Shown here: in pieces, positions 63,003-64,000 of the stretch
How positions within the stretch are numbered: position 1 is the first letter of the stretch
How the letters are laid out: every line of letters starts with the position of its first letter
From: Levilactobacillus yonginensis
GTDB lineage: Bacteria; Bacillota; Bacilli; Lactobacillales; Lactobacillaceae
DNA: 64,000 bases
Direction: 5' to 3'
Assembly (NCBI RefSeq): GCF_964065165.1
Contig: NZ_OZ061549.1
Coordinates: 682,001 to 746,000 of the forward strand
The notes under the pieces: model-generated
The model's input: only the letters and a program-made list of their open reading frames with translations
Database searches by the model: none
Told to the model about the DNA's origin: nothing
Position numbers and translations under genes: made by a program

Positions 63003-64000
63003 TTGACCAGTCAGTTTTCCAACGCAGCGACAGACAAAATCTCACCGAATCTGCCCCTCACTGCTGAACAAGCGCGGCTTGTAAAACACATCATATCCTT
63101 TACCGAGCAGGAGATTGTTAACCCAGGACCGGCTATCTTCACCATTTACGGGGACGCCGGTACCGGTAAGAGCGTCGTTTTATCTCACCTCTTTGCTCAA
63201 ATTCAGACCGCCGCCCGGACAGACGCAACGACACCATTGGCTGGCACTGAAAACTACTTCCTCGTTAATCATCCAGAAATTCTCAAGGTCTACAAGGAAA
63301 TTGCGGGTCCTCAGCCACACTTGTTTAAGAAAGATTTTCAACGGCCAACATCTTTAATCAATCAAATTGCTCAGGGTAAGAAACAGGCCGACGTTCTGGT
63401 CATTGACGAAGCACACCTTCTATTATCACAAGCCGACCACTACAATAACTTTTACGGATCGAATCAATTGGTCTCCCTGTTGCAATCAGCCAAAGTGATT
63501 ATCCTCGTCTTCGATGAGGCCCAGGTATTACGGATGAAAAGCTTTTGGACAGAGTCCCGGTTAGAGAAATTACTGGTACCTTATCGACACGAGACCTATC
63601 GTCTGACTCACCAATTCCGAATGCAAGCCAGTGATGAACTAGTTGCATGGATTAATGCGTTCAGTCATGGTCAGTTGCAACCACTCCCACACAGCGTTGG
63701 TCCAGCGTATGACCTCAGGGTCTTCACTGATGCAGAGAAAATGCGCCAAGCTATCGTCGCTCGTAACACAGCAGTTGGCCTATCACGCGTCGTTTCAACA
63801 TCAGGATATCCATCAACCCTAGACGGCGGTAAACATTATATCCAAGAAGGACCCTTTCGAATGCCTTGGGATCAGTATAATTATACAAAGACTCCCTGGG
63901 CGGAACTCCCACAGACTATTGATGAGGTTGGGTCGATCTACACTTGTCAGGGGTTTGATCTCAACTATGTCGGTCTAATTTTAGGACCACCAATAAGTCT
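63003..64000 (+). CDS. DUF2075 P-loop ATPase, helicase-like (partial)
   Basis: An open frame running off the window from a TTG at 63003, 332 codons visible. It has Walker A IYGDAGTGKSVVLSHLF, Walker B VLVIDEAHLLLSQ and, near the edge, DEVGSIYTCQGFDLNYVGLI, a pattern seen in DUF2075/UvrD-like proteins of phage-defence and restriction loci but also as housekeeping genes in lactobacilli. The TTG has only a weak AGAAAGA site upstream; no ATG alternative lies in the N-terminal part. The C-terminus is beyond 64000. Confidence 0.85.
   Translation, partial: MTSQFSNAATDKISPNLPLTAEQARLVKHIISFTEQEIVNPGPAIFTIYGDAGTGKSVVLSHLFAQIQTAARTDATTPLAGTENYFLVNHPEILKVYKEIAGPQPHLFKKDFQRPTSLINQIAQGKKQADVLVIDEAHLLLSQADHYNNFYGSNQLVSLLQSAKVIILVFDEAQVLRMKSFWTESRLEKLLVPYRHETYRLTHQFRMQASDELVAWINAFSHGQLQPLPHSVGPAYDLRVFTDAEKMRQAIVARNTAVGLSRVVSTSGYPSTLDGGKHYIQEGPFRMPWDQYNYTKTPWAELPQTIDEVGSIYTCQGFDLNYVGLILGPPIS

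Overview
The window looks like chromosomal DNA of a lactic acid bacterium of the family Lactobacillaceae, most like Levilactobacillus or a close relative. The evidence is gene content: T-box-controlled aminoacyl-tRNA synthetases, mecA and spx, the yqeG-yqeH-yhbY-nadD-yqeK-rsfS cluster, pepV, a lipoprotein-type YidC, and secreted proteins of lactobacillus type. No species can be fixed from the sequence alone. No rRNA, tRNA, CRISPR array, prophage or intact insertion sequence was seen. Most genes lie on the minus strand. Many starts were moved inward to the codon with a good Shine-Dalgarno sequence; several of these are TTG or GTG, and infC appears to use ATA.

Layout. 1-9.2 kb: a HesB-like protein, then mltG-udk-greA (transcription order), pheS-pheT behind a Phe T-box, an HD hydrolase with an HxlR regulator, and a TrmH/SpoU RNA methylase. 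9.2-10.7 kb: divergent acyP and yidC. 10.7-20 kb: the accessory part, with a YxeA-family protein behind a 20-bp palindrome, a decayed IS110-type transposase, two related secreted proteins (one with a frameshifted signal peptide), an ArlRS-like two-component pair, adhP, a matrixin-like protease and a HAD phosphatase. 20-26.4 kb: yqeG-yqeH-yhbY-nadD-yqeK-rsfS-yqeM-tmcAL, then yceD-rpmF from its own consensus promoter. 26.5-30.7 kb: infC-rpmI-rplT behind an attenuator leader, and thrS behind a Thr T-box. 30.8-37.8 kb: polA-mutM-coaE-nrdR-dnaB-dnaI. 38-45.4 kb: a Bax-inhibitor-like membrane protein, pnuC, murC, sftA, ytpR and a thioredoxin-like protein. 45.5-50 kb: a PepSY-like protein, a large structured intergenic element, usp-pepV and nnrD. 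49.6-55 kb: an RsuA-like protein, a YtgP/MurJ-like flippase, small unknowns, a membrane-anchored flavodoxin-like protein and an ABC transporter. 55.5-64 kb: leuS behind a T-box, a PAP2 phosphatase with a YtqB-like methyltransferase, a histidine-rich secreted protein, mecA, spx, an MBL hydrolase, an HmoB/TRAP-like protein and the start of a DUF2075 ATPase.

The genes are mainly housekeeping: translation (pheST, thrS, leuS, infC, rpmI, rplT, rpmF), ribosome assembly (yqeH, yhbY, rsfS), replication and repair (dnaB, dnaI, polA, mutM), envelope (mltG, murC, YtgP, yidC) and stress control (spx, mecA, usp). The least explained part is 45.94-46.53 kb, a gene-free segment of about 560 bp. It has short terminal inverted repeats, flanking direct repeats and two internally folded domains, and looks like a MITE or other structured mobile element lodged beside the usp terminator.
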